The position numbers and the translations under genes were made by a program. A stretch of 7,797 nucleotides of DNA. It comes from Streptomyces speibonae. GTDB lineage: Bacteria > Actinomycetota > Actinomycetes > Streptomycetales > Streptomycetaceae. Shown here in pieces: positions 7,783 to 7,797 of the stretch; positions within the stretch are counted from its first letter, which is position 1; each line of letters starts with the position of its first letter. The stretch covers positions 22,403-30,199 of the forward strand of contig KL568551.1 of NCBI GenBank assembly GCA_000715605.1. The letters are read 5' to 3'. The notes beneath the pieces are model-generated. The model was given only the letters and a program-made list of their open reading frames with translations. It made no database searches and was not told the DNA's origin.

Positions 7783-7797
7783 CTGTCTCTTATACAC
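7783..7797. other. sequencing adapter remnant (Tn5 mosaic end)
   Basis: The window ends in CTGTCTCTTATACAC, identical to the first 15 bases of the 19-base transposon end joined to fragments in transposase-based (Nextera-type) libraries. Its composition is unlike the surrounding G+C-rich DNA and it lies exactly at the sequence end. The reverse strand reads GTGTATAAGAGACAG, which translates as MYKRQ if GTG is taken as a start, a known artefact in assembled data. Genuine sequence therefore ends at about 7782. The 47 bases after atpC (7736-7782) hold no gene I can support. Confidence 0.95.

Noticed and set aside
7471..7797. Minus-strand frame beginning MYKRQ
   Set aside because: Its start is the sequencing adapter and the rest is antisense to atpC.

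Overview
The window is a housekeeping locus: an almost complete F1Fo ATP synthase (atp) operon, all on the + strand, in the order atpI-atpB-atpE-atpF-atpH-atpA-atpG-atpD-atpC. The very high G+C content, GTG and TTG starts, the absence of any in-frame TTA codon that I could find, and the protein sequences point to a Streptomyces-type actinomycete (Streptomycetaceae). The protein evidence includes a 271-residue delta subunit, a separate b subunit not fused to delta, and a 74-residue c subunit ending in PFVY. Species cannot be decided from this window.

Layout: 1-368 is the 3' part of atpI, cut by the window edge. A 225-base spacer with one weak promoter candidate leads to the membrane Fo genes: atpB (a, 594-1418), atpE (c, 1488-1712) and atpF (b, 1756-2307). 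The F1 genes follow: atpH (delta, 2304-3119), atpA (alpha, 3254-4852), atpG (gamma, 4874-5791), atpD (beta, 5791-7227) and atpC (epsilon, 7358-7735). Together they encode the proton-driven rotary ATP synthase. a and the c ring carry protons, b2 and delta form the peripheral stalk, alpha3beta3 is catalytic, and gamma and epsilon form the rotor stalk. AtpI is an assembly-type accessory membrane protein.

The most informative parts are the spacers. Two junctions overlap (ATGA at atpF/atpH, TAATG at atpG/atpD). The others hold perfect inverted repeats next to ribosome binding sites: a hairpin before the atpE site, a hairpin that contains the atpF site, mutually exclusive pairings before atpA, and three consecutive hairpins before atpC. 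This arrangement would suit adjustment of the unequal subunit stoichiometry at the RNA or translation level, but that is inference. In the proteins, delta contains an internal duplication of its N-terminal helical domain.

The last 15 bases (7783-7797) match the Tn5 mosaic end used in transposase-based sequencing libraries and are almost certainly adapter sequence. Neither they nor the minus-strand reading frame beginning MYKRQ should be treated as biology. I found no RNA genes, CRISPR arrays or insertion sequences, no sign of horizontal transfer, and no previously undescribed system.
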